In this document: positions 26,815 through 35,108 of the stretch, piece by piece | Position numbering within the stretch: position 1 is the stretch's first letter | Layout of the letters: every line of letters begins with the position of its first letter | Assembly (NCBI GenBank): GCA_023138835.1 | Contig: JAGLOP010000001.1 | Coordinates: 124,001 to 188,000, forward strand | Reading direction: 5' to 3' | DNA from: Arcobacteraceae bacterium | Lineage (GTDB): Bacteria; Campylobacterota; Campylobacteria; Campylobacterales; Arcobacteraceae | Length of the DNA stretch: 64,000 nt | Notes under the pieces: model-generated | Told to the model about the DNA's origin: nothing | What the model saw: the letters and a program-made list of their open reading frames with translations, nothing else | Database searches by the model: none | Position numbers and translations under genes: made by a program

Positions 26815-28390
26815 TTTTATGATCCTTAAATTTTAATAGTTTTTTACCTAAATATGGTGTGAAAATATAAGCTATAAATAAAGAAGCAATTAAAGCTATA
26901 GGTACATTATATGGTATAGGTTTCATAAATTCACCCATCATACCGCCAACAAATGCCATAGGAACCATAGTAAGTATAATAGCTAATGTTGCTATATTTG
27001 TAGGAGCTCCAATCTCATCTGTTGCTTTTATAAGCAGTTCATCCATATTTTTATGCTCACTATCATGGGAGTGCATATGTCTATGGATATTTTCGATCAC
27101 AATAATAGCAGCATCCACAAGCAGTCCAAGGGATAAAAGGAAAGCAAAGAGTGTAATTCTATTTATAGTTTGGTCACCCATATATGCTACAAATAATGTG
27201 ATAGCCAAAATTGCCGGTACGGTGAATGTTACGATTAAAGATTCTTTCCAACCTAAGAAAAATACCAACATAACAGCGATGATAACGATAGTGATAAGCA
27301 AGTGATGAACCAATTCATTTACTGCTTCATTTGCCCGCTCCCCATAGTTTCTAGTAATCGTATAACCTATACCGTTTTTAGCTAAAAAATCTTGATTTTT
27401 TTCTAAAACTTCTGATATATCATTTGATACAAAAACAGCATTAGTACCCCCTAATTTTGCTACAGATAAAGTTATCTGCTCATAGTTTGTGGTCTTATCA
27501 TTCTCTTTTAGAAGTATATTTGCACTTTGTTTATTTTGCACATCCAATCCAGCACTAACAGTTGCTACATTTTTAAGATATATTGGGCTTCCCATATATT
27601 GAGCTACTATTATATTGTTTACATCTTCAACACTTTCAATAGCATTTTTGATACCAAAAACTACAAGTTTATTGTCTATTGTTTTTGATTTTACATCCGG
27701 TAAATTAATAGCAATAGATTTAATACCCTCTACAATTTGCCCCAGTGAGAGATGATAACCTTTTAACTTTCCTAAATCAACTTCTACATTGTATTGCTCT
27801 TTTTTAGCACCTTTCATTGTAGTTTTTGAAACACTGTCAATAGTAGCAATCTCTTTTTTTAGATTTTGTATTATTTGTAAATATTTAGTATAAGGTACAT
27901 CTTTGTCTTTTTGATAAAAAGCAATATTAACAATTGGAATATCTATATCTATATCAAAAGGTTTAATAAGCGGCTGCATAACATTTTTTGGCATTCTATC
28001 CATATTTTGCATCACTTTATCATATAATTTTAGATTTGATATTTCACGATTTTGACCAATATAATACATCACATTTACAACAGCAACATTGTCCATACTC
28101 ATAGAATAAATATGTTCAACACCTTTTATCTCTCTCAGTTTTTGTTCAAGTGGTTCAACTATGATTTTTTCAACTTCTTTTGGAGTAAGACCCGGGGCTG
28201 GAACTATTATACTTCCCCCGCTAATAGCAATTTGAGGATCTTCTTCTCTTGGCATAATCTCCAAAGACATATAACCTAAAATAAGTAAAGATACTGCAAG
28301 AACTGCCGTTAATGGATTTTTTAGAAATGAACGGGCAAGTTTTCCTGCCCAATCCGTTACTTTAATGTTTGATAATTCTTTATCTTCCAT
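26804..28390 (-). CDS. RND efflux permease, N-terminal half (split gene)
   Basis: First half of an RND proton-drug antiporter, 528 residues: helix 1 (about 25-44), the first porter domain, then helices 2-6 (about 362-515). The proton-relay helix reads GLLVDAAIIVIEN with D426, where AcrB has two Asp. A His-rich loop (HRHMHSHDSEH, 436-446) follows and could bind metal. The ORF ends with TAA just where the permease should enter the loop before helix 7. Its ATG overlaps the stop of the adaptor gene by one base. Confidence 0.88.
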   Translation of the reverse strand: MEDKELSNIKVTDWAGKLARSFLKNPLTAVLAVSLLILGYMSLEIMPREEDPQIAISGGSIIVPAPGLTPKEVEKIIVEPLEQKLREIKGVEHIYSMSMDNVAVVNVMYYIGQNREISNLKLYDKVMQNMDRMPKNVMQPLIKPFDIDIDIPIVNIAFYQKDKDVPYTKYLQIIQNLKKEIATIDSVSKTTMKGAKKEQYNVEVDLGKLKGYHLSLGQIVEGIKSIAINLPDVKSKTIDNKLVVFGIKNAIESVEDVNNIIVAQYMGSPIYLKNVATVSAGLDVQNKQSANILLKENDKTTNYEQITLSVAKLGGTNAVFVSNDISEVLEKNQDFLAKNGIGYTITRNYGERANEAVNELVHHLLITIVIIAVMLVFFLGWKESLIVTFTVPAILAITLFVAYMGDQTINRITLFAFLLSLGLLVDAAIIVIENIHRHMHSHDSEHKNMDELLIKATDEIGAPTNIATLAIILTMVPMAFVGGMMGEFMKPIPYNVPIALIASLFIAYIFTPYLGKKLLKFKDHKNES

Positions 28391-29145
28391 TATTTAACCT
28401 TTATATTAACTTTCGCATACATACCAGGATAAACCTGCGGAGTTGTTTTAAATCCAATTTTTATCATAAAAGTATGTGTCATAGGATTTGAACTAGGGAT
28501 TATAGATTCTATTGTACCAACAGTATTATAATTTAACGAAGGTATTACTACATCTACTTTATCTCCAACTTTTATTTTAAACAAATCACCTTCACTTATC
28601 TCAGCTTTTATTTTTAAGTTTGATAAATCAGATAATATAATAGCAGGCATACCTGGTATTGCCATCTCACCTACTTTAATGTTTTTTCTTATAACTACAC
28701 TGTCATTTGGTGCTTTGATTGTTAAGTATTGGTATTGGTTATCTACTTCTTTAACTCTAGCTTTACTGATAGTTACCATACTTTCAAGATTTTTAGTGCC
28801 AAGTTCTAGTTGCTCAACTTCAAACTTTGAAACCAAACCTTTTTCTAAAAGTCTTTTAAATCTTTCATAGTTTCTTTTCATAGTTAAATATTGGTTTTCA
28901 TACATCTGAACACCTAAAAGTGCCTGTTGTTTTTTACTGTCAATTTCAGTTGAATCAATAGAATATAAAAGCTGCCCTTTTTTTACTATATCACCCTCTG
29001 CTACATTTACACTTTTGATAAATCCCATAAATCTACTTGTAATATATTTTTCATTATCTGAAATTACTGTTGAACTTAACTCTATAGTTTGTGCAAATGA
29101 TATATTTACTATCATCAATAATGCTAATCCTATTTTTTTTATCAT
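28390..29145 (-). CDS. RND periplasmic adaptor (membrane-fusion protein)
   Basis: Links the inner-membrane permease to a TolC-type channel. The 251 residues have a signal peptide (about 1-19), a split lipoyl domain (NVAEGDIVKKGQLLYSID near 48-65 and the return strand TIKAPNDSVV), a short coiled-coil hairpin between them and a beta-barrel domain with GMYAKVNIKV at the end. It is shorter than AcrA (about 370) and lacks much of the membrane-proximal domain. It lies between TolC and the permease halves in one operon. Confidence 0.9.
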   Translation of the reverse strand: MIKKIGLALLMIVNISFAQTIELSSTVISDNEKYITSRFMGFIKSVNVAEGDIVKKGQLLYSIDSTEIDSKKQQALLGVQMYENQYLTMKRNYERFKRLLEKGLVSKFEVEQLELGTKNLESMVTISKARVKEVDNQYQYLTIKAPNDSVVIRKNIKVGEMAIPGMPAIILSDLSNLKIKAEISEGDLFKIKVGDKVDVVIPSLNYNTVGTIESIIPSSNPMTHTFMIKIGFKTTPQVYPGMYAKVNIKVK

Positions 29146-29154
29146 AATATTTCC

Positions 29155-30519
29155 TTACTTTTCTTTTAGTGTTTGACCTAAAGAGATCTTTAGTGTAGCT
29201 GCTGCCAATGACTGCTCATAATTTGCCATAATCGTTTGGGCACTTGCTTTTTGCTGGTTTGCTTGCTGCATAAGTAAATTACTCATATTTATTAGATGAT
29301 TTTTATACATCTCTTCTGATTGAGTTAAAACTTCATTAGATAAATTTTGCGCTTTTTTCTTTTGAATCAACACTTTCTTTTTTGTTTGAAGAGTTAACAT
29401 ATTTTTTTCAACCTCAAGAGCAATACCATCTTTCATATATTCAAAATAATGTTGTGTTTTTTTATATGCTATTTTTGCTTTTTGCTTTTTGATTGAAGAT
29501 ATATCTGCATCAAATAATGTATAAGACAATCCAATTGCCCCTAAATAATAATCATGATTACCTTCAAAACTATTAAAACTGTTATCATTATTTCCAACTT
29601 CAATATGAGCACCTATCATAGGGTATAAATCAGCCCCGTCAAAATCTATTTTTGTTTTCATAGTATCTGTATTGTATTTCATCCATTTAAAATCTTCTCT
29701 GTTTTGATGTGCTTGATTTTGTAATGTCGGTAAAGCAGAAGAGCTGATCAAAATCTCTTCAAAACCATGAACATCAGTTATTGAACTATCGCTAGTTAAA
29801 AATTTCAAATATGAAAGAGCTAGTTCATATCTGTTTTGAGCTTCCAACATTTTAGTATCAACACCCATATCATAAACTTTTGCTTGTTTTACATCTATTG
29901 AAGTTACCAATCCTTCTTTAAATAATTCACTGGCAAAATTTACAAAAGAGTTGGTCGCTTCCTTTGCTTTTGTTGTAGCTTTGATAAATTCTTTTGATGC
30001 TACTGCTCCGTTATAAGCTTTTAAAACTTCTAATCCCAAAGCTTTTTCATCATAATTATATTTTGCTTTTTGCGCTAAAACCTGCAGTTTTGCCATTTTT
30101 TTGGCATTTTTTAATTTGTCTCCTGTATAAAGCGGTACTTTATATGTTAATTTTGTTTCAAAATTTGTTCTAGCTTCTGGGAAGTTTAAATCTTTTGGTT
30201 GTACAGATAAAATATTTGGATTTGTAGGGTCATTTTCACTAAATCCAAAATCTTTAAAGCTTGCTTCTCGTGCAGCTAACTTCATCCCAAATATATGCCC
30301 TGCATTATTTGTTCTTGATATATTTTCATTAAATACTAAATTACCATAATTGTAACCTTTTGCTTCGTTTAGATCTAATTGAGATTTTTTAATATCTAAT
30401 TTTTTCGCTTTTAACTCTTTATTGTTTTCTAAAGTTAAATTTAAAGCTTCTTGAAAACTTACAGTTTTAGCCAAAAGCAATGCTGGTACTGTAAGTAATA
30501 ATAGTTTTTTAGTCATCAT
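29155..30519 (-). CDS. TolC family outer-membrane efflux protein
   Basis: Outer-membrane channel of the efflux pump, 454 residues. A signal peptide (about 1-17) is followed by two TolC repeats of long helices rich in Lys, Ala and Gln, with GLSYTLFDADISS near the second strand region. Its first bases overlap the TetR stop (ATGA), and the adaptor gene starts 9 nt later, so regulator, channel, adaptor and permease form one transcript. Confidence 0.9.
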   Translation of the reverse strand: MMTKKLLLLTVPALLLAKTVSFQEALNLTLENNKELKAKKLDIKKSQLDLNEAKGYNYGNLVFNENISRTNNAGHIFGMKLAAREASFKDFGFSENDPTNPNILSVQPKDLNFPEARTNFETKLTYKVPLYTGDKLKNAKKMAKLQVLAQKAKYNYDEKALGLEVLKAYNGAVASKEFIKATTKAKEATNSFVNFASELFKEGLVTSIDVKQAKVYDMGVDTKMLEAQNRYELALSYLKFLTSDSSITDVHGFEEILISSSALPTLQNQAHQNREDFKWMKYNTDTMKTKIDFDGADLYPMIGAHIEVGNNDNSFNSFEGNHDYYLGAIGLSYTLFDADISSIKKQKAKIAYKKTQHYFEYMKDGIALEVEKNMLTLQTKKKVLIQKKKAQNLSNEVLTQSEEMYKNHLINMSNLLMQQANQQKASAQTIMANYEQSLAAATLKISLGQTLKEK

Positions 30520-31121
30520 TTTTTATCATCTCCTATTTGTATTAATTTAAATAATGCATCTATATGTAATTGGAGTATATTTTCATCAAAATAATTCTGA
30601 ATATGAGAAAACATCAATACCCCTTCTGCCATAGCAAATAAACCATCTGCAAATTCTAAAACTTCAGGCTTTAGCTTTTTATCTTTTATACCTTGCAATA
30701 AAATATCTTTAAGCCAATTAGTATATTTATTTTTAATATCTTGTTGAAACTTTATCATCTCATCACTAGCTTCATCCAAAACTATAGCTATAAACTCTTT
30801 ATATATTTTTCTTCTTTTTATTGCTTCTGAATCTTTTGCAATACATAAACTAAAAAGAGCACTCACTTTTTCTTTAATAGATTGTGTATTATTAATATTA
30901 GTTAAAACTTCATCATCATAAGCTTTTTGAGCATACTCAATAATAGCAAATACAATATCTTCTTTACTCTCAAAATATTCATATATTGTACCCTTAGCTA
31001 CATGTGCATTTAAAGCTACTTCACTGACTGTCAGTTTATGAAATCCTTTTTCAACAAAAAGCTCAGTACTACTTAAAGCTATATCTTGTCTTTTTTGTAA
31101 CTTATCTACAATCTTTGGCAT
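30516..31121 (-). CDS. TetR family repressor of the efflux operon
   Basis: 201-residue regulator. The N-terminal helix-turn-helix is typical: KLTVSEVALNAHVAKGTIYEYFESKEDIVF (about 28-57). The ligand domain (60-200) has no named match. It is first in the operon and overlaps tolC by 4 nt. Two 13-bp near-palindromes in the upstream gap (31162 and 31209) have the 5-3-5 form often bound by this family, so autorepression relieved by a pump substrate is likely. Confidence 0.92.
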   Translation of the reverse strand: MPKIVDKLQKRQDIALSSTELFVEKGFHKLTVSEVALNAHVAKGTIYEYFESKEDIVFAIIEYAQKAYDDEVLTNINNTQSIKEKVSALFSLCIAKDSEAIKRRKIYKEFIAIVLDEASDEMIKFQQDIKNKYTNWLKDILLQGIKDKKLKPEVLEFADGLFAMAEGVLMFSHIQNYFDENILQLHIDALFKLIQIGDDKK

Positions 31122-31161
31122 AAATTTGTCCTAACTTAATTTTAAAAATTTAATTTTTTCT

Positions 31162-31174
31162 TGACTATCAGTCA
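31162..31174. promoter_or_regulatory. Probable TetR operator 1
   Basis: TGACTATCAGTCA: perfect 5-bp arms TGACT/AGTCA around three bases, 41 nt before the TetR start. The form matches many TetR-family sites. Confidence 0.6.
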
Positions 31175-31208
31175 TTTTATGATAAAAATACTTAAAATAT
31201 ATTGAATA

Positions 31209-31221
31209 TGACTATGGGTCA
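31209..31221. promoter_or_regulatory. Probable TetR operator 2
   Basis: TGACTATGGGTCA: the same 5-3-5 form as the site at 31162 with one mismatch between arms, 47 bp away. It lies on the SQR side of the divergent gap. Confidence 0.45.
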
Positions 31222-31292
31222 GTATTATCTTAAATATAAGATTAAATGATATTACATTAAGCAAGGATTAAATCTTATTGGATTAAACTTAT

Positions 31293-31321
31293 TTGTGAAA
31301 GTTATTAGAATTAATTATAAT
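31293..31321 (+). promoter_or_regulatory. Promoter of the SQR-like gene
   Basis: TTGTGA (31293-31298), 17 nt, then a perfect TATAAT (31316-31321), 30 nt before the ATG at 31352. It is one of the few promoters here with a recognisable -35. Confidence 0.7.
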
Positions 31322-31351
31322 TCGTAACAATAAAAATATTAAGGATTACTT

Positions 31352-32821
31352 ATGGCAAGACTAATTGTTTTAGGTGGTGGAGTTTCAGGACACACTGCGG
31401 CTACTTTTGCAGCTGAGTGGCTTGGAAATTCACATGAAGTAGTAGTTGTAACTCCAAATGCAAAATGGAATTGGATTCCATCAAATATTTGGGTTGGTGT
31501 CGGAGAGATGAATAAAGAGGATGTTACTTTTGATTTGGCTCCAGTTTATAAAAAAGCCGGCATTACGTACAAGCAGGCTAAAGCTGTATCTATTCATCCA
31601 AAGGGAAAAGAAGGTAGTGATAAAGAATTTGTAACAATTGAATTTACTGATAAAAATCATGATGGTCAAACAGAAGAATTAGAATATGATTATTTAATCA
31701 ATGCAACAGGACCAAAACTTAACTTTGGTGCAACTCCAGGTCTTGGTGTTGGTAGTAACTTAGGTGAGCATACTGTTTCAGTTTGTACTGCTGACCATGC
31801 GGTACATGCAAATCATGAATTTAAAAAATGTATTGAGAAAATGAAAAATGGCGAGCGACAAAAATTCTTGATTGGTACCGGTCATGGTATGTGTACTTGT
31901 CAAGGTGCTGCATTTGAGTATATCTTTAATATTGAACATGAATTAAGTAAATCTGGTGTTCGTAATATGGCTGATATTAAGTGGATATCTAACGAATCAT
32001 TCTTAGGTGACTTTGGTGTTGGTGGACTTCATATGAAAAGTATGGGATTTGCAGTTAGTTCTAAAATATTTGCAGAATCATTATTTACAGAGCGAGGAAT
32101 TCCATGGATAATCGGTGCTCATGTAAATAAAGTTGAAGAAGGTAAAGTACATTACGAACTTCTTGATGGTTCAATGGGTGAAGAAGAATTTGATTTTTCT
32201 ATGTTAATTCCTCCATTCGCAGGAGTTGGATTAAAAGCTTATGATAAAAACGGTTCTGATATTACAGATACTATTTTTGCTCCAAATGGATTTATGAAAG
32301 TAGATGCAAACTATGGTGCTGGTGCTTATGAAAATTGGAAAGCTTCTGATTGGCCAAAAACTTATCAAAATCCAACTTACTCAAATATGTTTGCTTGTGG
32401 AATTGCATTCGCTCCTCCTCATCCAATTTCTAAACCAATGAAATCACCAGCTGGAACTCCAATTGGACCAACTCCTCCTCGTACAGGTATGCCTTCAGGT
32501 ATTATCGGTAAAGCTGTTGCAAGAAGTATTTGTGATAGAATTTTAAAAGGCGAAGATTCTCCATTAAAAGAGGCTTCTATGGCTAATATGGGTGCTGCTT
32601 GTGTTGCATCTGCCGGTAAAGGTATCTTTAATGGAACAGCTGCTGCGATGACAATTTATCCTGTTGTTCCTGATTTTGAAAAATACCCGGGAACTGGTCG
32701 TGATACAGATTATACATTTGGTGAAATTGGACTTGCTGGTCACTGGATTAAACATATCCTTCATCACTTATTTATTTGGAAAGCTAAGTTAAAAACTGGC
32801 TGGACAATGATTCCAGAATAG
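31352..32821 (+). CDS. Sulfide:quinone reductase-like FAD oxidoreductase
   Basis: Membrane-associated flavoprotein of the SQR/flavocytochrome c family, expected to oxidise sulfide and pass electrons to quinone. The 489 residues begin with an FAD-binding Rossmann motif GGGVSG (8-13) and include NATGPKLNFG. Cysteines at 145, 181/183 (GMCTCQG) and 349 (FACGIAF) could form the redox pair. The C-terminal amphipathic helices (HWIKHILHHLFIWKAKLK) suit membrane attachment. It is longer than classic type I SQR (about 430), so the exact SQR type is uncertain. A 54-aa ORF follows in the same transcript. Confidence 0.85.
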   Translation: MARLIVLGGGVSGHTAATFAAEWLGNSHEVVVVTPNAKWNWIPSNIWVGVGEMNKEDVTFDLAPVYKKAGITYKQAKAVSIHPKGKEGSDKEFVTIEFTDKNHDGQTEELEYDYLINATGPKLNFGATPGLGVGSNLGEHTVSVCTADHAVHANHEFKKCIEKMKNGERQKFLIGTGHGMCTCQGAAFEYIFNIEHELSKSGVRNMADIKWISNESFLGDFGVGGLHMKSMGFAVSSKIFAESLFTERGIPWIIGAHVNKVEEGKVHYELLDGSMGEEEFDFSMLIPPFAGVGLKAYDKNGSDITDTIFAPNGFMKVDANYGAGAYENWKASDWPKTYQNPTYSNMFACGIAFAPPHPISKPMKSPAGTPIGPTPPRTGMPSGIIGKAVARSICDRILKGEDSPLKEASMANMGAACVASAGKGIFNGTAAAMTIYPVVPDFEKYPGTGRDTDYTFGEIGLAGHWIKHILHHLFIWKAKLKTGWTMIPE

Positions 32822-32845
32822 AAAATAAATTATAAGGAAAATAAA

Positions 32846-33010
32846 ATGGCATTAGAAGAAGAAAAACATATTAAAGCGTATAGTCAAAACTTTACAACAA
32901 TGACACCAGGTTCATTTCAAAAGAAATTAAGAACTAATGTAATTTGGCAATTTATAAGATTTGTTATTATAAATTTAAAAATGTTAGTGGTAGTTAGTAA
33001 AAGTCACTAA
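32846..33010 (+). CDS. 54-aa protein co-transcribed with the SQR-like gene
   Basis: A short ORF of 54 residues beginning MALEEEKHIKAYSQNF. It starts 24 nt after the SQR stop with a good AAGGAAAA ribosome site, and a strong terminator follows 10 nt after its stop, so it is almost certainly translated. The N-terminal half is polar and charged; residues 33-51 (IWQFIRFVIINLKMLVVV) form a hydrophobic or amphipathic helix. I know no named family. It may anchor or assist the SQR-like enzyme at the membrane. Confidence 0.72.
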   Translation: MALEEEKHIKAYSQNFTTMTPGSFQKKLRTNVIWQFIRFVIINLKMLVVVSKSH

Positions 33011-33020
33011 ACTTACATTG

Positions 33021-33055
33021 TTAAGACTCTAGTGTTTCTAGAGTCTTAATCTTTC
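33021..33055 (+). terminator. Terminator of the SQR operon
   Basis: Perfect 12-bp stem TTAAGACTCTAG / CTAGAGTCTTAA (33021-33032 and 33038-33049) with loop TGTTT, followed by TCTTTC. Confidence 0.85.
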
Positions 33056-33095
33056 AAATAAAACTCTCATCCTCTTTTTTTAAAGGTAATATATA

Positions 33096-33932
33096 ATGGT
33101 TAAAGAAATAATTACATATCCTACACCGCCAAGTGTTGAATATGCAACAGATGTACGAATATTTAATGAAGATTTATTTTCTTTAATTGAAGATTTAAAA
33201 GATACTATAAATGATGCAATCCCGCAGGTACGAGGACAAAATAATTGTAAAGGGCTTGCTGCTTATCAAATAGGAAATTATTTTAATGTAGTAGTAATTA
33301 AAAAAGAGGATGGAAGTTTTTTAGAGCTAATCAATCCAAGAATAATTAATACAAATGGTAAAATAACAACAGAAGAAACAACAGCATATTTCCCAGGTCT
33401 TAGTGCAAAAGTAGAGAGATATGATAATATTAGTTTAGTTTATCAAGATAAAGATGCATCTGACCATTCTTTAAAGGCGAGTGGAGAGTTGTCAGTTTTA
33501 CTTCAAAGAAAAATCGATTATACATTTGGTGCTACTTTTTTAATGAAACTCTCAAAAGATGAAAAAGAACTCTTTGACAAAAAATTAGAATATGGTTCAA
33601 ATATATCAATTCCAGAGAGTTGCGCTATAGTTTCATATAAAGATTACATACTAAAATTTGCTAATATTTTAACGACTGTTATTGCTTTTTTGTTAGTGAT
33701 ATCATTTTTTATAAGTGAAAATGAAACCTTATCTACAATTTGGAATTACCAAAAGAATATATCCTATAGTATATTGATAGTTAGTATTATTTATTTCTTT
33801 TATGCCCAATATGAAGGTAAGCAGTACTCATCTTGTACAAGTTGTCAGATTGGAAATATTATAGGCAGCATCGCTATTTTATTGATTAAATTAACGTTGG
33901 TAATGCTATTATCATATTTTTTAGTGATTTAA
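33096..33932 (+). CDS. Degenerate peptide-deformylase domain fused to three membrane helices
   Basis: Residues 1-165 align with peptide deformylase end to end, including GLAAYQIG (53-60) for motif I. The active site is gone: in motif II the EGCLS cysteine is T96 (ETTAY), and in motif III QHExDH reads QRKIDY (137-142), so both metal His and the catalytic Glu are replaced by Arg, Tyr and Lys. The tail (185-278) has three hydrophobic helices, with a CTSC pair (247-250) in the loop before the last. No signal peptide, so the PDF-like part should be cytoplasmic. A binding or sensing role is likelier than deformylation. It has its own ribosome site AAAGG and follows the SQR terminator. Confidence 0.7.
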   Translation: MVKEIITYPTPPSVEYATDVRIFNEDLFSLIEDLKDTINDAIPQVRGQNNCKGLAAYQIGNYFNVVVIKKEDGSFLELINPRIINTNGKITTEETTAYFPGLSAKVERYDNISLVYQDKDASDHSLKASGELSVLLQRKIDYTFGATFLMKLSKDEKELFDKKLEYGSNISIPESCAIVSYKDYILKFANILTTVIAFLLVISFFISENETLSTIWNYQKNISYSILIVSIIYFFYAQYEGKQYSSCTSCQIGNIIGSIAILLIKLTLVMLLSYFLVI

Positions 33933-33968
33933 GAAGTATTATTAAGCAAACTTAAATCAAAGTTTAAT

Positions 33969-33974
33969 TATAAT
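33969..33974 (+). promoter_or_regulatory. -10 element of the rpsO promoter
   Basis: Perfect TATAAT 54 nt before the rpsO start. The leader between could carry the S15 self-regulating structure, which I could not confirm by eye. Confidence 0.5.
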
Positions 33975-34027
33975 CCACATTCCAAACTGAAATATGTTTG
34001 AGACTATATACCAATCAGGAGGCTATT

Positions 34028-34300
34028 ATGGCTTTAGATCAGGACGTAAAACAAGCAATTATTGCTGAACATCAAAGAAGCGAAAAAGACACAGGTTCAA
34101 GCGAAGTACAAATCGCTGTATTAACAAAACAAATCAGTACATTAACTGAGCATTTAAAAGTAAATCATAAAGATCACTCTTCAAGATTAGGTCTTTTAAA
34201 AATGGTAGGTAAAAGAAAAAGACTTCTTAAATACCTTAAGAAAACAGATTATACTAAATTTGGTGAACTAGTTGCACAATTAGGAATCAGAGCTAAATAA
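34028..34300 (+). CDS. rpsO: 30S ribosomal protein S15
   Basis: Small-subunit protein that binds the central domain of 16S rRNA. The true start is ATG 34028, preceded at 5 nt by the perfect ribosome site AGGAGG (34017-34022); a reading frame extends upstream to 33998 but lacks such a site. The 90 residues show the S15 pattern with [34 protein letters not shown] and [12 protein letters not shown] strong terminator follows, so it is monocistronic. Confidence 0.97.
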   Translation: MALDQDVKQAIIAEHQRSEKDTGSSEVQIAVLTKQISTLTEHLKVNHKDHSSRLGLLKMVGKRKRLLKYLKKTDYTKFGELVAQLGIRAK

Positions 34301-34320
34301 TTTTAGTTTTATCGATTAAA

Positions 34321-34356
34321 AAAGGTAGTAGATTTTAAATCTACTACCTTTTTTTA
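34321..34356 (+). terminator. Terminator of rpsO
   Basis: Stem AAAGGTAGTAGATTT with AAATCTACTACCTTT (34321-34335 and 34337-34351) followed by a T run. The symmetric A and T flanks would also allow it to stop transcripts from the opposite side. Confidence 0.88.
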
Positions 34357-34375
34357 TGTCAATAATAATTTGACT

Positions 34376-34954
34376 TTAAACATATACCTCTATATGTTTA
34401 TAATTATCATATTTGCTCAATATATCCTTCAACGAATCCATTACTAGGTTATTTGTATTCACTTTTGAGTTAGCGCTGCCATCTTTGAATTGTGACATTA
34501 TATCTTTAACTTCATCCTTAGCCTCAGTGGTTAAATTTGAATATTTACTAGTATAATCCTCTACCGCTTCTGAAGCCGTTTTTTCACCATTATTTGTATC
34601 AGAATCAAGAATTCCTGATAAAAGTTCTTCAAAAAGACTTATCTCTTCACTATCATTTTTTCCCGGTAAAGGAGGCGGCATACCATGAACACCATGGTTA
34701 GAACTTAAATTCCTAATTTCATCAGCATCAAAACCAGATGTTTCAATAGTTTCTCTTAAATCTCGACTGGGTCGTATCCCCATATCTTTAAAACTGTCAC
34801 TAATCTCTTGAGCATCACTCTGACTAAGTGAACTTGCATCATATTTAGCTAATACACTTTCAATTGCACTTTTCTGTTCTGTTGATACTACATGCCTCGT
34901 GCTACCCGCCTGTGTGTAATTAACACCTACATTTGAACTAACTGAATTTATCAT
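34376..34954 (-). CDS. Unknown soluble protein, 192 aa
   Basis: I do not recognise a named family. The protein has no signal peptide, cysteine or membrane segment and is acidic and Ser/Asp-rich. A Ser/Asn-rich start (about 1-20) leads to a helical region (AKYDASSLSQSDAQEIS, GFDADEIRNL) that loosely resembles EF-hand-like Asp-rich loops, then a short GMPPPLPGK linker (91-99) and a second helical part with another AKYD-like SKYDNYKH end. It stands alone, facing rpsO tail to tail, with a 154-nt AT-rich gap behind it. The Asp patterns hint at calcium binding, weakly. Confidence 0.6.
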   Translation of the reverse strand: MINSVSSNVGVNYTQAGSTRHVVSTEQKSAIESVLAKYDASSLSQSDAQEISDSFKDMGIRPSRDLRETIETSGFDADEIRNLSSNHGVHGMPPPLPGKNDSEEISLFEELLSGILDSDTNNGEKTASEAVEDYTSKYSNLTTEAKDEVKDIMSQFKDGSANSKVNTNNLVMDSLKDILSKYDNYKHIEVYV

Positions 34955-35108
34955 TTTGACCTTAACCTTATACTAATATCACTTATACAATTAGTATAAC
35001 TAATATATTATTAAATTAAGATAATTACACTTATACAGAAGTATACATATATTATTTGTTTTTTAATGGTATTTTCTCTGGTTTCTAAATCCCTTATATA
35101 AAGGGCTA

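Noticed and set aside
31122-31351. The 230-nt TetR-SQR gap, checked for a small RNA or tRNA
   Set aside because: No cloverleaf and no stand-alone terminator within it; the content is explained by two operators and a promoter.
33998-34027. Ten-residue upstream extension of rpsO
   Set aside because: The extension covers the AGGAGG ribosome site itself; S15 proteins start at the MALDQ-like sequence.
35085-35108. CCCTTTATATAAGGG hairpin after the PAS kinase gene
   Set aside because: The stem is short and AT-rich in the centre and has no T run on the minus strand, so I do not call it a terminator.
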